A stretch of 13,884 bases of DNA from Firmicutes bacterium UBA3738 (GCA_002372505.1 DFGY01000019.1:1-13884); one strand, 5' to 3'; positions 1 to 7,684 are shown, counted from the stretch's first letter. A program made the numbers and translations. The notes: a model not told the origin generated them from the letters alone.

Positions 1-53
1 AGTTCCGGCGTAGTTATGCGTTTCATGTTATCGGGTCTTTTGTTGCTATCCAT
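1..53 (-). CDS. 5' end of an unidentified gene, cut by the window edge
   Basis: On the minus strand an ATG at 53-51 follows GGAGG with a 5-base spacer, and the frame stays open to the left edge (17 codons plus two bases, beginning MDSNKRPDNMKRITT). The strong ribosome site and the divergent layout against the HerA-like gene at 209 make a real gene start likely. A second ATG ten codons in has no ribosome site, so the first is preferred. Seventeen polar, Lys/Arg-rich residues are too few to assign a family. The 155 bases between this start and position 209 hold the leaders of both divergent genes and nothing else I can support. Confidence 0.55.
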   Translation of the reverse strand, partial: MDSNKRPDNMKRITTPE

Positions 54-161
54 TACTTCCTCCATCTTGTACCACTTATTCACCAGTAATTAACATGCAA
101 CTATCTTACCACCACAAAGGACGTAACTCAATCTGTTTTTGTGTCCACCCTTCTCCAAATC

Positions 162-203
162 TGATATAATATTTGCAGTGAAATGAAATATACGAACGGA
201 GGT
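162..203 (+). promoter_or_regulatory. Promoter and ribosome site of the HerA-like gene
   Basis: TATAAT at 165-170 is preceded by TG at 162-163, which gives an extended -10 (TGaTATAAT). The -35 region is weak: TGTCCA lies at 142-147 at 17-base spacing. GGAGGT at 198-203 lies 5 bases before the ATG at 209. Reliance on an extended -10 suits the poor -35 element. Confidence 0.65.
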
Positions 204-208
204 AACCT

Positions 209-1822
209 ATGTATTCGAATGATTTATTATGGATAGCAAATACAGATAGCGGCGAGCGCGTGAGCATTCTTCCCAAAATGGCCAACCGCCACGGTCTTGT
301 GGCCGGCGCTACGGGAACGGGAAAGACTGTCACTTTGAAAGTCCTCGCCGAGTCCTTCAGCGATGCCGGCGTGCCGGTTTTCATCGCCGATGTAAAGGGC
401 GACGTATCGGGAATGATTTGCCCCGGGGAAGACAACGAGAACATGCAGAAGAGAATCGAAAGATTCGGTCTTGCCGATGCCAATTTCACATACAAAGGCT
501 GCCCCGTCACTATCTGGGATATATATGGTGAAAAAGGCATTCCCCTTAGAACCACCATATCCGAAGTAGGCCCCATGCTCCTTGCCAGAATACTTGAGCT
601 GAACGATCTGCAGTCCGACCTTCTAACTATTATTTTCAAAATTGCAGACGACAATGAATTGCTGTTAATTGACACCAAGGACCTTAAGTCCATGATCAGA
701 TTCGTAGCTGAGCACGCTGATGAATTCTCTGCGGAATACGGGAAAATCAGCGGCACCTCCCTTGATGTAATTACTAGAAACGTTGTGGCCCTGGAAATGA
801 ACGGCGGAGATATATTCTTCGGCGAGCCTAACCTGGACGTAACCGACTGGTTCAAGGTCACGGAAGACGGCAAGGGAATGATTCACATTCTTGACTCCAG
901 CAGCCTCATAAACAACGGCCGCCTCTACTCCACCTTCCTTATGTGGATGATGGCCGAGCTCTTTGAGAACCTGCCGGAAGTCGGCGACATGGACAAGCCC
1001 AAGATAGTGTTCTTCTTCGATGAGGCTCACCTGCTCTTCAGCGATGCTTCTAAGGCATTTCTGGAAAAGGTAGAGCAGGTCGTAAAACTAATCAGATCCA
1101 AAGGCGTGGGAATTTATTTCTGCACTCAGAATCCGGCGGACATTCCCAGCAGCGTGCTGTCGCAGCTGGGCAATAAAGTCCAGCACGCCCTGAGAGCCTT
1201 CACTCCCGCCGAGCAGAAAAATATAAAGGCCGCGGCTGATTCATTCAGAGCCAATCCGGAATTTGATTCAAAACAATTGCTGACGGAACTGGGAACAGGC
1301 GAAGCTCTCGTATCCTTCCTAGACGAAAAAGGAACGCCCCAGATCGTACAGAAAGGAAACATCCTTCCACCTCAATGCCTCATGGCAGTAGCCCCGGAAG
1401 CCGAGCGGAAGGCCTGCATAGAAGGCAGCCCCCTCTTTGAAAAATACGGAACTTCCGTAGACAATATATCCGCCTTCGAGACTCTCGCAGCCCAGGCAGA
1501 CGCAGCAGCACAGCAGGCAGCGCAGGCTGAAGCACAGGCCGCCGAAGCCGAGCCACAGGCACAGGCTGAAGCTGCAGCAGCCGAGGCCGCAGCCGCCAAA
1601 CCGGAAAAGCCTGCAGCCAAACCCAAGGAAGAAGCCAAGCCTAAGAAAAAGAAAGTAAACAAAGCCACCCGCGACGCAGCAAGAAGCGCCGCCGGCACAG
1701 TAGGCCGCGAAATCGGCAAAGGAATATTCGGCAAAGCCTTCGGCAAGACCGCCGCAAAAATCGGTGGCAACGCCGGCGCCGCCTTCGCCCGCGGCATCAT
1801 CGGCAACTTACTTAAGAGATAA
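209..1822 (+). CDS. HerA-like ATPase, DUF853 family (helicase HerA-like, C-terminal)
   Basis: A 537-residue P-loop ATPase of the FtsK/HerA superfamily. The Walker A motif GATGTGKT is at residues 33-40 and a Walker B strand ending in DEAH (IVFFFDEAH) is near 266-274. Also seen are the DVKGD segment at 61-65 and the CTQNPADIPSSVL segment at 305-317, which fits the sensor region of this family. The catalytic core ends near residue 395. It is followed by an Ala/Gln/Glu-rich low-complexity hinge (about 424-465), a Lys/Pro-rich stretch (464-483), and a Gly/Ala-rich tail ending in GIIGNLLKR that resembles the usual DUF853 C-terminus. Family members (E. coli YjgR type) have no firmly established role. 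DNA translocation or a related hexameric ATPase activity is inferred from HerA. The gene stands alone on the plus strand, divergent from the gene at the left edge and convergent with the YdcF-like gene. Confidence 0.9.
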   Translation: MYSNDLLWIANTDSGERVSILPKMANRHGLVAGATGTGKTVTLKVLAESFSDAGVPVFIADVKGDVSGMICPGEDNENMQKRIERFGLADANFTYKGCPVTIWDIYGEKGIPLRTTISEVGPMLLARILELNDLQSDLLTIIFKIADDNELLLIDTKDLKSMIRFVAEHADEFSAEYGKISGTSLDVITRNVVALEMNGGDIFFGEPNLDVTDWFKVTEDGKGMIHILDSSSLINNGRLYSTFLMWMMAELFENLPEVGDMDKPKIVFFFDEAHLLFSDASKAFLEKVEQVVKLIRSKGVGIYFCTQNPADIPSSVLSQLGNKVQHALRAFTPAEQKNIKAAADSFRANPEFDSKQLLTELGTGEALVSFLDEKGTPQIVQKGNILPPQCLMAVAPEAERKACIEGSPLFEKYGTSVDNISAFETLAAQADAAAQQAAQAEAQAAEAEPQAQAEAAAAEAAAAKPEKPAAKPKEEAKPKKKKVNKATRDAARSAAGTVGREIGKGIFGKAFGKTAAKIGGNAGAAFARGIIGNLLKR

Positions 1823-1835
1823 ATTAAGAAGTTTG

Positions 1836-1916
1836 AGCGTTTCACGGGGACAGGCTTTTTGTTTCGCACTCTCGCCGGTAGAGTGCGAAACAAAAAGCCT
1901 GTCCCCGTGAAACGCT
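1836..1916. repeat. Perfect long palindrome, REP/BIME-like, between convergent genes
   Basis: Arms 1836-1872 and 1880-1916 are perfect reverse complements over 37 bases, with a 7-base loop (cgccggt). The arm core contains ACGGGGACAGGCTTTTTG. The left arm starts 13 bases after the HerA-like stop, and the right arm ends one base from the YdcF-like stop (1918-1920). In RNA from either strand this makes a very stable stem, so it may end both convergent transcripts, although no U-run follows the stem. Twenty-nine bases of the arm recur alone after groEL at 12793-12821. The layout (single copy plus inverted pair, extragenic) resembles REP and BIME elements spread by REP-associated tyrosine transposases. 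No transposase is present here. Confidence 0.85.
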
Positions 1917-1917
1917 A

Positions 1918-3048
1918 TTAATAGAATAAGTGATCGGTTGCTTCAGGGAAGTTTACTAGGATAAATGATATGAGCATGATACCTACTGCTATGAATATGC
2001 ATAGCAGTGTGATGTGAAGGTTTTTCGACAGCTTAAGGTAATGCAGGTACTCACGTATAAATGCATTCATACGGTAATCAGTGCGCACCTGGGTTCCGTA
2101 TCCAATGCATTTTACTTTTGCTTTTTTCGCTACGATGAGGGATCTGAAGACGTGGTAGTTGCTGGTTACAAGGGCTATTTTCAGGTTTTTGAAAAATAGT
2201 TTCGCGCCTTTGTCCGTACTTACATCAATGCCTTTCAAACTTTCAGCCTTATCTCCAATAATCAGGGCTTTGGCGCCGTCTATGTCGGATACTGTATCTG
2301 TGGAGTCGTTATCTATAAGTATCTCTGATTCGGGTATGCCCATCTCAACCAGACGCTGGGCCATTTCTGCCGGCGTGATTATTTTCTCGTCTTCCGACCA
2401 GCCTCCGGTGACAATGACCTTGGCACCCGGATTCAGTTCACGGAGCTCAATTACTTTTTCAAGCCTGCGGTCCATGAGAATTTCCACCTTGTCACCTCTG
2501 AGACCAGCGCCCATCACAATTAGGTAATCCAGATCCTTGCCGCCCTTTTTATGAATCAGGTTGATGATACTGGATAATGTGTACATGGATTTAAGCGCGA
2601 TAAGGTAGATAACACAAGTACCGACTATACCATATATAAACTGAAATATTATTCCGCTGTTAAATCCTCCGATTAACGGCCAGATGATGGTGTATGCTAT
2701 GAGCACTATTCCAAATCCCAGTGTACGGGCATTCTGCGAACCCAGGCCTTCCTTACGAATTACGGTGACACCGTACCAGATTGTAATGAGGACCATGGCC
2801 GTTGGCACAAAGCCGATTACCGACATGATAAATCCGGTCACTCCCTTAACAGTAATAGCCAGAGGGAGATGAGCATCAATGGTGTCGGAGTAATAAGAAA
2901 ACAATCCCCGCGCACTGTTAAACAGCATGAGGAGAGTGATAACCAAAAGAATGCCTACTGTAAGATTTCTGTGCTCGATTTTATATACCAGCAGGAAAAT
3001 CCCTAAGAATATTAAGAATAACACGAAGAATAATGTTGCTTCTATCAC
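1918..3048 (-). CDS. Membrane protein with C-terminal DUF218 (YdcF/SanA-like) domain
   Basis: A 376-residue protein. Its N-terminal half is hydrophobic, with likely membrane segments near 3-22, 28-44, 69-97, 109-128 and 131-152. A DUF218 domain spans about 173-335, and a last membrane segment lies near 345-366. DUF218 marks seen are VMGAGLRGDK, the glycine turn VTGGWSEDE at 213-221, AEMAQRLVEMGIPESEILID, the DSTDT segment at 248-252, and TSNYHVFRS at 295-303. The family (YdcF, SanA, ElyC) is tied to cell-envelope functions; the substrate is unknown. The acidic residue normally before the S-x-(N/D)-T segment is Asp rather than Glu here. The start is GTG at 3048-3046, overlapping the TetR stop as GTGA, with AGAGG 9 bases upstream. 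This means the protein is translationally coupled to, and probably controlled with, the TetR regulator. Confidence 0.85.
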   Translation of the reverse strand: MIEATLFFVLFLIFLGIFLLVYKIEHRNLTVGILLVITLLMLFNSARGLFSYYSDTIDAHLPLAITVKGVTGFIMSVIGFVPTAMVLITIWYGVTVIRKEGLGSQNARTLGFGIVLIAYTIIWPLIGGFNSGIIFQFIYGIVGTCVIYLIALKSMYTLSSIINLIHKKGGKDLDYLIVMGAGLRGDKVEILMDRRLEKVIELRELNPGAKVIVTGGWSEDEKIITPAEMAQRLVEMGIPESEILIDNDSTDTVSDIDGAKALIIGDKAESLKGIDVSTDKGAKLFFKNLKIALVTSNYHVFRSLIVAKKAKVKCIGYGTQVRTDYRMNAFIREYLHYLKLSKNLHITLLCIFIAVGIMLISFILVNFPEATDHLFY

Positions 3049-3647
3049 CTCTGCATACCTCTAATCATATCTTCCGCAATGGATCTGCCCATTTTTACAA
3101 GGTCGAAATCGCCACCGCAAAGCTGCCAATTAATGAGGGTCCCTCTGTGGATGGTCACCAACCTGTTAACCAGGTTCGTCACATCAGTATCTGCAGGCAG
3201 ACTTCCTTCCGCCACCGAGCCTTCGGCAAGTTCACGAAGCAGGCGGAAGTATTCCCGTTCCCAGGTGACCTTCAGCACGCCACTTTCGGGATTCTTAATT
3301 CCGTATACAAATGAAGCGTACAGCACCGACTCCTCGCTGCTGATTCTGAGAGACTCACTGACGAAATCCAGCAGCTTCTCAAGTTCGGTCATGTTGTCAT
3401 TGTCCCTGTACAACTCAGCCAGCTTGGCGTACTCCTCATCGACATGCTCCGTCATCTGCATGGATAACTCTTCTTTATTTTTAAAATAATGATAAATGTT
3501 CCCGGGGGAACAACCTGCAGCAGCTGCAATGTCTTCAATGTAAACATTGTCGAACCCTTTCTCGTTAAAGAGGTCAATTGCTGACTTTTTTATCCGCTGC
3601 CTGGTTTCCATAGCCTGCCTTTGGCGTCTTGTCAGCTTTTCTTCCAT
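3045..3647 (-). CDS. TetR/AcrR-family transcriptional regulator
   Basis: A 200-residue protein. The N-terminal TetR DNA-binding helices lie at about 15-62: ETRQRIKKSAIDLFNEKGFD, then DIAAAAGCSPGNIYHYFKNK, a textbook TetR recognition helix and post-helix. The rest is an all-helical ligand/dimer domain with no recognisable ligand signature. The TGA stop overlaps the GTG start of the YdcF-like gene, so the two form an operon. It lies 160 bases downstream of iorB behind its own promoter and a likely terminator. Autoregulation of the pair is the simplest guess. Control of iorAB is possible but unsupported. Confidence 0.9.
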   Translation of the reverse strand: MEEKLTRRQRQAMETRQRIKKSAIDLFNEKGFDNVYIEDIAAAAGCSPGNIYHYFKNKEELSMQMTEHVDEEYAKLAELYRDNDNMTELEKLLDFVSESLRISSEESVLYASFVYGIKNPESGVLKVTWEREYFRLLRELAEGSVAEGSLPADTDVTNLVNRLVTIHRGTLINWQLCGGDFDLVKMGRSIAEDMIRGMQR

Positions 3648-3672
3648 TCTTTCCTACTCCACTATACTTTTC

Positions 3673-3700
3673 ATTTTATCAGCCATTTTTATATAGTCAA
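3673..3700 (-). promoter_or_regulatory. Promoter of the TetR-ydcF-like operon
   Basis: On the minus strand TTGACT (3700-3695) and TAAAAT (3678-3673) are separated by 16 bases. A TG one base before the -10 gives an extended -10 (TGaTAAAAT). The -10 lies about 25 bases before the TetR ATG at 3647, leaving room for a short leader with a GGAGTAGGA ribosome site. Confidence 0.65.
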
Positions 3701-3731
3701 TAATGCTTAGTAACTCATCCATTCATGTTGA

Positions 3732-3767
3732 AAGAGCCGGCTCAAAGAATCTCCCCGGCCGGCCCTT
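3732..3767 (-). terminator. Likely terminator after iorB
   Basis: On the minus strand AAGGGCCGGC (3767-3758) pairs with GCCGGCTCTT (3741-3732) over 10 positions, including one G-U, around a 16-base loop. Only a short pyrimidine run (CUCUUUC) follows, so termination may be incomplete. It lies 41 bases after the iorB stop and just before the TetR promoter. Two internal self-palindromes (GGCCGGCC and GAGCCGGCTC) offer alternative folds. Confidence 0.5.
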
Positions 3768-3807
3768 CCTATATTCGCCTCAATTATACATAACAATTTT
3801 GTGCAAT

Positions 3808-4386
3808 TTATTTTGCTTCGGCTCTTCCTCTGCGGAATGCTTCGATGTTCAGATCACGCACCTTCTGTGGAACTGTGTCTGCAACAACCTGTTCCCAGTC
3901 AATGTCCGGCATTCCCAGGGAATCGGCCAGTGCGCCGAAGAGAACCACGTTCATGCACTTGGCATTGCCCAACTCTTCTGCGATTCCTTCAGCATCAACA
4001 GCGATAGTCTTAAACTGATCCTGCATTGCCTTAAGGCAGCCTTCCGGATATTCCTCCAGACCTGAAGCGGTGGTCATGGAATCTCTTTCGTAGTCGTTAA
4101 TTACTGCTACGCCATCGGGCTTCAAGAAGTCTGCATAGCGAACGGCTTCCATGTTTTCCATGGCTATGAGAAGGTCGGCGCAGCCCTTACCGAATACGGG
4201 GCCGTAAACCTTTTCTCCCCAGCGAACCTGAGTGGTAACGCTGCCGCCACGCTGGGACATTCCGTGAACTTCACTTTGTTTTACATCGTAGCCGGCCTGA
4301 ATGAGACCGTTAGTCATTATTTTGCTGACGAGGATAGCACCCTGTCCGCCTACGCCTGCGATTATGACGCTCTTTACATCTGACAT
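3808..4386 (-). CDS. iorB: Indolepyruvate:ferredoxin oxidoreductase, beta subunit
   Basis: A 192-residue protein, the usual length for IorB and for the gamma-type domain of 2-oxoacid:ferredoxin oxidoreductases. GVGGQG at 11-16 and EVHGMSQRGGSV at 38-49 are diagnostic. IorB pairs with IorA to oxidise aryl pyruvates (from Trp, Phe and Tyr transamination) to aryl-acetyl-CoA, passing electrons to ferredoxin in the cytoplasm. The ATG is one base after the iorA stop (TAATATG), and its ribosome site AAGGAGG lies inside the last codons of iorA, so the two are translated together. A probable terminator follows. Confidence 0.95.
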   Translation of the reverse strand: MSDVKSVIIAGVGGQGAILVSKIMTNGLIQAGYDVKQSEVHGMSQRGGSVTTQVRWGEKVYGPVFGKGCADLLIAMENMEAVRYADFLKPDGVAVINDYERDSMTTASGLEEYPEGCLKAMQDQFKTIAVDAEGIAEELGNAKCMNVVLFGALADSLGMPDIDWEQVVADTVPQKVRDLNIEAFRRGRAEAK

Positions 4387-4387
4387 A

Positions 4388-6136
4388 TTACTTAGCCTCC
4401 TTTTCTATAGCCTCTACGGGGCAAACCTGCATGCAGACTGTGCAGCCTACGCACTGTGTATGGTCGATAATTGATTTTCCGTCTTTGAATGAGATAGCCG
4501 GGCATCCAACCTTTACGCACATCTTGCAGCCGATACATTTGTCGGAATCAACTTTGCAGATGCCGTCGGGCTTTTCGGCTCTCTTCAGCAGGCGGCATTC
4601 ACGTCTTGTAACGATGGCAGCCGGCTCCTCGGAAGCGAGAGCTCCGTCCACAGCTTCCTGCATTGCAGTCAGATCCTGCGGGTCAACTGTGAATATATTT
4701 ACGAATCCGCAGGCCTTCATTACGCCTTCAATGCTGATTACGTTTGCAACGTCCTCTTCAAGAGTGTATCCGCTGCCCGGGTTTTCCTGCTGACCCGTCA
4801 TGCCTGTAATGCCGTTATCCAGAACTACAGGAATAACTTTTCCCTTGTTGTATATGATTTCCGCAAGGCCTGTCATGCCGCTGTGGAAGAATGTTGAGTC
4901 GCCTACAACGCCGAAGACTTTCTTGTCTGCTCCGGTCTGCTCGAAGACCTTGGACATTCCCATAGCAACCGTGAATCCGCCGCCCATGCAAAGACATGAA
5001 TCGAGGGCATTCAGTGGCTGAGCCGAGCCCAGTGTGTAGCATCCAATGTCGCCGGTGCAAACGAAATCCTTGCCCTTGGACATGGTGTAGAAGAATCCTC
5101 TGTGTGGGCATCCCGGGCAAAGTGCCGGAGGTCTTGCCACTGCCTTTGCTGCAACTTCTTTTATTTCGGGAGCCTTGCCGAAGATGCGTTCTTCCAGCAG
5201 CTGAGCATTAAGCTCGTACATCTCACCTGTAAGTTCCTTACCCTTACACTCAATGCCTGCAGCCTTGATCTGGTCTTCCATGAATCCGTCAAGCTCTTCA
5301 ATGATGTAAAGCTCGTCCACCTTGCTTGCGAAGTCCTTTATAAGCTTCATTGGCAGTGGATATGTGAGTCCCAGCTTCAGGAATGAAGTGTCTTCCGGGA
5401 ATGCTTCCTTTGCATACTGATATGAGATACCGGCTGTAACTACGCCGATCTTTGTGCCGTTCATTTCAACTGAGTTAAGGTCGCAGTCGTTGCCGTACTC
5501 AGCCAGATTCTCCAGTCTCTGCACGACGATTGGGTGATTCAGGTAAGCGTTAGCCGGCGTACAAATATTTTTACGCGGGTTCTTTTCGTATTCCGGAATC
5601 TTGTGCTCTGTGCGTTCGCCGAATTCCACAAGGCTCTTGGAATGATCCAGTCTCGTAGTCATGCGGAAGAGCACCGGTGTGTCGAATTTCTCGGACAGCT
5701 CGTAAGCCTTTACAATGAAGTCCTTACACTCCTGGCTGTCTGAAGGTTCGATCATGGCAATCTTGGCATGTCTGGCGTAGTGACGGTTGTCCTGCTCATT
5801 CTGGGAAGAATGCATGCTTGGGTCGTCAGCTGACATGAGAACGAAACCGCCGTTTACACCCTGATATGCAGCGGTGAAAAGCGGGTCGGCTGCAACGTTT
5901 AATCCTACCATCTTCATGGTGCAGAAGGATCTTGCCCCTGCCATGCTGGCGCCGTAAGCAACCTCTGTGGCTACCTTCTCGTTGGGAGCCCATTCGCTGT
6001 AAACATCGTCTTTGTACTGTACGAGGTTTTCCAGTACCTCCGTACTTGGCGTGCCCGGATAAGCAGACGCAAAAGTGACGCCGGCTTCATATAGTCCGCG
6101 GGCTAGTGCCTCGTTTCCTGAGAGTAGTTCTTTCAT
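4388..6136 (-). CDS. iorA: Indolepyruvate:ferredoxin oxidoreductase, alpha subunit
   Basis: The frame is open from 6226, but the ATG at 6136-6134 is preferred. It has GGAGG 8 bases upstream, and the product then starts with the family's usual MKELLSGNEALARG. The result is 582 residues. An N-terminal pyrimidine-type domain carries SAYPGTPSTEVLE (24-36). A thiamine-diphosphate domain carries CPGCPHRG (340-347), GDIGCYTLG (362-370), GDSTFFHSGM (412-421) and a DNGITGMTGQQ segment (440-450). A C-terminal two-cluster ferredoxin domain has Cys 534, 537, 540, 545 and Cys 562, 565, 568, 572, for two [4Fe-4S] clusters. With IorB it converts indolepyruvate and related aryl pyruvates plus CoA to aryl-acetyl-CoA, CO2 and reduced ferredoxin. 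All key residues are present, and the clusters imply an anaerobic host. Confidence 0.96.
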   Translation of the reverse strand: MKELLSGNEALARGLYEAGVTFASAYPGTPSTEVLENLVQYKDDVYSEWAPNEKVATEVAYGASMAGARSFCTMKMVGLNVAADPLFTAAYQGVNGGFVLMSADDPSMHSSQNEQDNRHYARHAKIAMIEPSDSQECKDFIVKAYELSEKFDTPVLFRMTTRLDHSKSLVEFGERTEHKIPEYEKNPRKNICTPANAYLNHPIVVQRLENLAEYGNDCDLNSVEMNGTKIGVVTAGISYQYAKEAFPEDTSFLKLGLTYPLPMKLIKDFASKVDELYIIEELDGFMEDQIKAAGIECKGKELTGEMYELNAQLLEERIFGKAPEIKEVAAKAVARPPALCPGCPHRGFFYTMSKGKDFVCTGDIGCYTLGSAQPLNALDSCLCMGGGFTVAMGMSKVFEQTGADKKVFGVVGDSTFFHSGMTGLAEIIYNKGKVIPVVLDNGITGMTGQQENPGSGYTLEEDVANVISIEGVMKACGFVNIFTVDPQDLTAMQEAVDGALASEEPAAIVTRRECRLLKRAEKPDGICKVDSDKCIGCKMCVKVGCPAISFKDGKSIIDHTQCVGCTVCMQVCPVEAIEKEAK

Positions 6137-6160
6137 TACTTGTCTTCCTCCAAAATAACA

Positions 6161-6197
6161 TTTCACTAAATCGTTTTGTTGAATTGATTTAATGAAA
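6161..6197. promoter_or_regulatory. Inverted repeat in the iorA leader, possible operator
   Basis: TTTCACTAAATC (6161-6172) and GATTTAATGAAA (6186-6197) are inverted repeats matching at 11 of 12 positions across a 13-base spacer. One half touches the -10 box of the iorA promoter and the other lies close upstream of the ribosome site. A repressor bound here would block transcription. As RNA it could instead form an AU-rich stem in the leader. The 25-base centre-to-centre spacing of the halves is long for a single TetR-type dimer site. Confidence 0.5.
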
Positions 6198-6226
6198 TTA
6201 TACCACCCGGAAATAAGACTTGTCAA
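6197..6226 (-). promoter_or_regulatory. Consensus promoter of iorAB
   Basis: On the minus strand TTGACA (6226-6221) and TATAAT (6202-6197) are both perfect and are separated by 18 bases. The predicted leader to the ATG at 6136 is roughly 50-55 bases. The -35 box follows directly on the U-tract of the preceding gene's terminator, a compact layout that insulates iorAB from upstream transcription. Confidence 0.85.
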
Positions 6227-6227
6227 C

Positions 6228-6254
6228 GAAAAAAGAATGTTGCCTTGAGCAACA
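6228..6254 (-). terminator. Intrinsic terminator after the secreted Fn3-like protein
   Basis: On the minus strand TGTTGC (6254-6249) pairs with GCAACA (6243-6238) around the loop TCAAG, followed by TTCTTTTTT. It lies 24 bases after the stop of the gene that ends at 6279. The stem is short (6 bp) but the U-tract is good. Confidence 0.75.
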
Positions 6255-6278
6255 CCCTTTATGCTTACGAGGCTGCAA

Positions 6279-7610
6279 TTACGGATTGAGAGTTACGGGA
6301 TCGCATGTACACCTTACCGATACATTTGTAAATCCGTGACGCAAATCTGCTCCGGCTTTGCCCTTTATCTTAAATGTCATTTTTTTGCTGCGCTGTGGAT
6401 TAAGATTCATCCTCTTATTCTTTATTGTCTTCTTAGCCACAATTTTTCCGTCGCAGTATACTGTGATTTTAATTGACTTGAACTTCTTCAGCTTAATATA
6501 CATTGCATAGTTCTTTCCCCAGCCTGTAACAGTATATGTTCTTCCGGACAGGGAAACTTTTTTAACAATAAAGCTAGCTTTAACATTCCATGAATTAACC
6601 GCGCCTGTATTTGCAGTAATGTATACGTTTGATTTAGGCTTAGCAGTTGCACCCTTTCCTGCGTATTTCTTGCCCTCGGATTTTCTCACCGGTACAACTT
6701 TATATTTTGCCTTACCTGCGCCCTTGCCTTTCACCGTGCACTTTGTAACAAGGGACTTAACCTCTTTGACCTTCTTTTTACCTTTATATATTCTGTAGGA
6801 AGTCGCGCCATCTACACTGCTCCACCTTACTACTGCACGTTTCGCACTTATCTTCGTAACGCGAACACCTTTGATTTTTTTCATTTGCTTTGAACGAGCC
6901 TTTACGGTCTTGGTTCCTGAATACACTTTACCATCGATAGTGGCTGAAACCCTAACCGTAAATGTCTTGTACTCGCCATAGGGTACGGTAATATTATTAA
7001 AACCGAAATATCCAGATGATGGAGAAACTGATCCAATCACCTTTGAACCATCAAGCAATTCAACCTTAGTATCATAGCAAGTGCGATCGTAACCATCCTC
7101 TTTATATTTTCCATAATTAATTGTTCCACCAATATTGGCCTTACCCATTAAGGTGTATGATTGGTCGACAGTTACACTCCTTACAGAAGGTGCAACAATA
7201 TCGGTTATAGCAGGTATTGGCGAAGGTGGCGGGGGTGGCGGGAGTTCTTCCTTGGGAATTGTAATACTCGCAGACCAATTCGTATAGTTCTCCCCTTTAT
7301 ACAACTGATATCTGTATGTCATTCCCTCCTGAACAGACGAATCATTATAAGTAATATATGAATCACTATAAGCAGAACCGATATCTTGCGTTACGTTCAT
7401 TGTTTCATTATAGCGCTTTACAGTAGCTCCACCAAACAACTTTGGATCAAACGTACATTTCAATTTGACAGTAGTCCCATCCAATTCCAGCGTTGGTGTA
7501 ACATCGATATTCGGACTTGGCCCACCGGCAAAAACACTCGTCCCGGAAAACAGCGTCGTCATTAGCAACGCGAAAACGAGAAAATAAGACAATCGTTTCA
7601 TCCTTTTCAT
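6279..7610 (-). CDS. Secreted, lysine-rich protein with fibronectin type III-like domain(s)
   Basis: A 443-residue product from ATG 7610-7608, chosen because AAGGGGTG lies just upstream. An in-frame ATG six codons earlier lacks a ribosome site. Residues 1-28 form a classical signal peptide (basic start MKRMKRL, hydrophobic core, cleavage expected after SVFA). Residues 31-120 look like a beta-sandwich segment with aromatic and Asn-rich turns. A proline run follows at 125-129 and on to 133. Residues 150-240 are probably another beta domain. A clear Fn3-like domain spans about 243-325 (ISAKRAVVRWSSVDGATSYRIYKGKKK). The last 120 residues are Lys-rich and beta-prone. No LPxTG, choline-binding or S-layer motif is visible, so the protein is probably released or held by charge. 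No catalytic domain is recognised. It is flanked by its own promoter and terminator and appears monocistronic. Confidence 0.8.
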   Translation of the reverse strand: MKRMKRLSYFLVFALLMTTLFSGTSVFAGGPSPNIDVTPTLELDGTTVKLKCTFDPKLFGGATVKRYNETMNVTQDIGSAYSDSYITYNDSSVQEGMTYRYQLYKGENYTNWSASITIPKEELPPPPPPSPIPAITDIVAPSVRSVTVDQSYTLMGKANIGGTINYGKYKEDGYDRTCYDTKVELLDGSKVIGSVSPSSGYFGFNNITVPYGEYKTFTVRVSATIDGKVYSGTKTVKARSKQMKKIKGVRVTKISAKRAVVRWSSVDGATSYRIYKGKKKVKEVKSLVTKCTVKGKGAGKAKYKVVPVRKSEGKKYAGKGATAKPKSNVYITANTGAVNSWNVKASFIVKKVSLSGRTYTVTGWGKNYAMYIKLKKFKSIKITVYCDGKIVAKKTIKNKRMNLNPQRSKKMTFKIKGKAGADLRHGFTNVSVRCTCDPVTLNP

Positions 7611-7684
7611 TGGGAACACCCCTTCCATCTTTTAAACAAGTAAAAACAAGTCGGTCATTTACTTCTATGCTTTTAACTAATTGA

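Noticed and set aside
106..873. Long minus-strand reading frame opposite the HerA-like gene (also 1372-1893 minus)
   Set aside because: Antisense to a well-supported ATPase gene, no plausible ribosome site and no recognisable motif. The second spans the palindrome and is a mirror of the Ala-rich hinge.
6137..6226. A 30-codon upstream extension of iorA to 6226
   Set aside because: It covers the -10 and -35 boxes and the inverted repeat, lacks a ribosome site, and the family starts at MKELLSGN.
7630..7652. Short direct repeat ACTTGTTTTTACTTGTTT in the leader of the secreted protein gene
   Set aside because: Only two AT-rich units of about 8 bases; could easily be chance. No array or hairpin.
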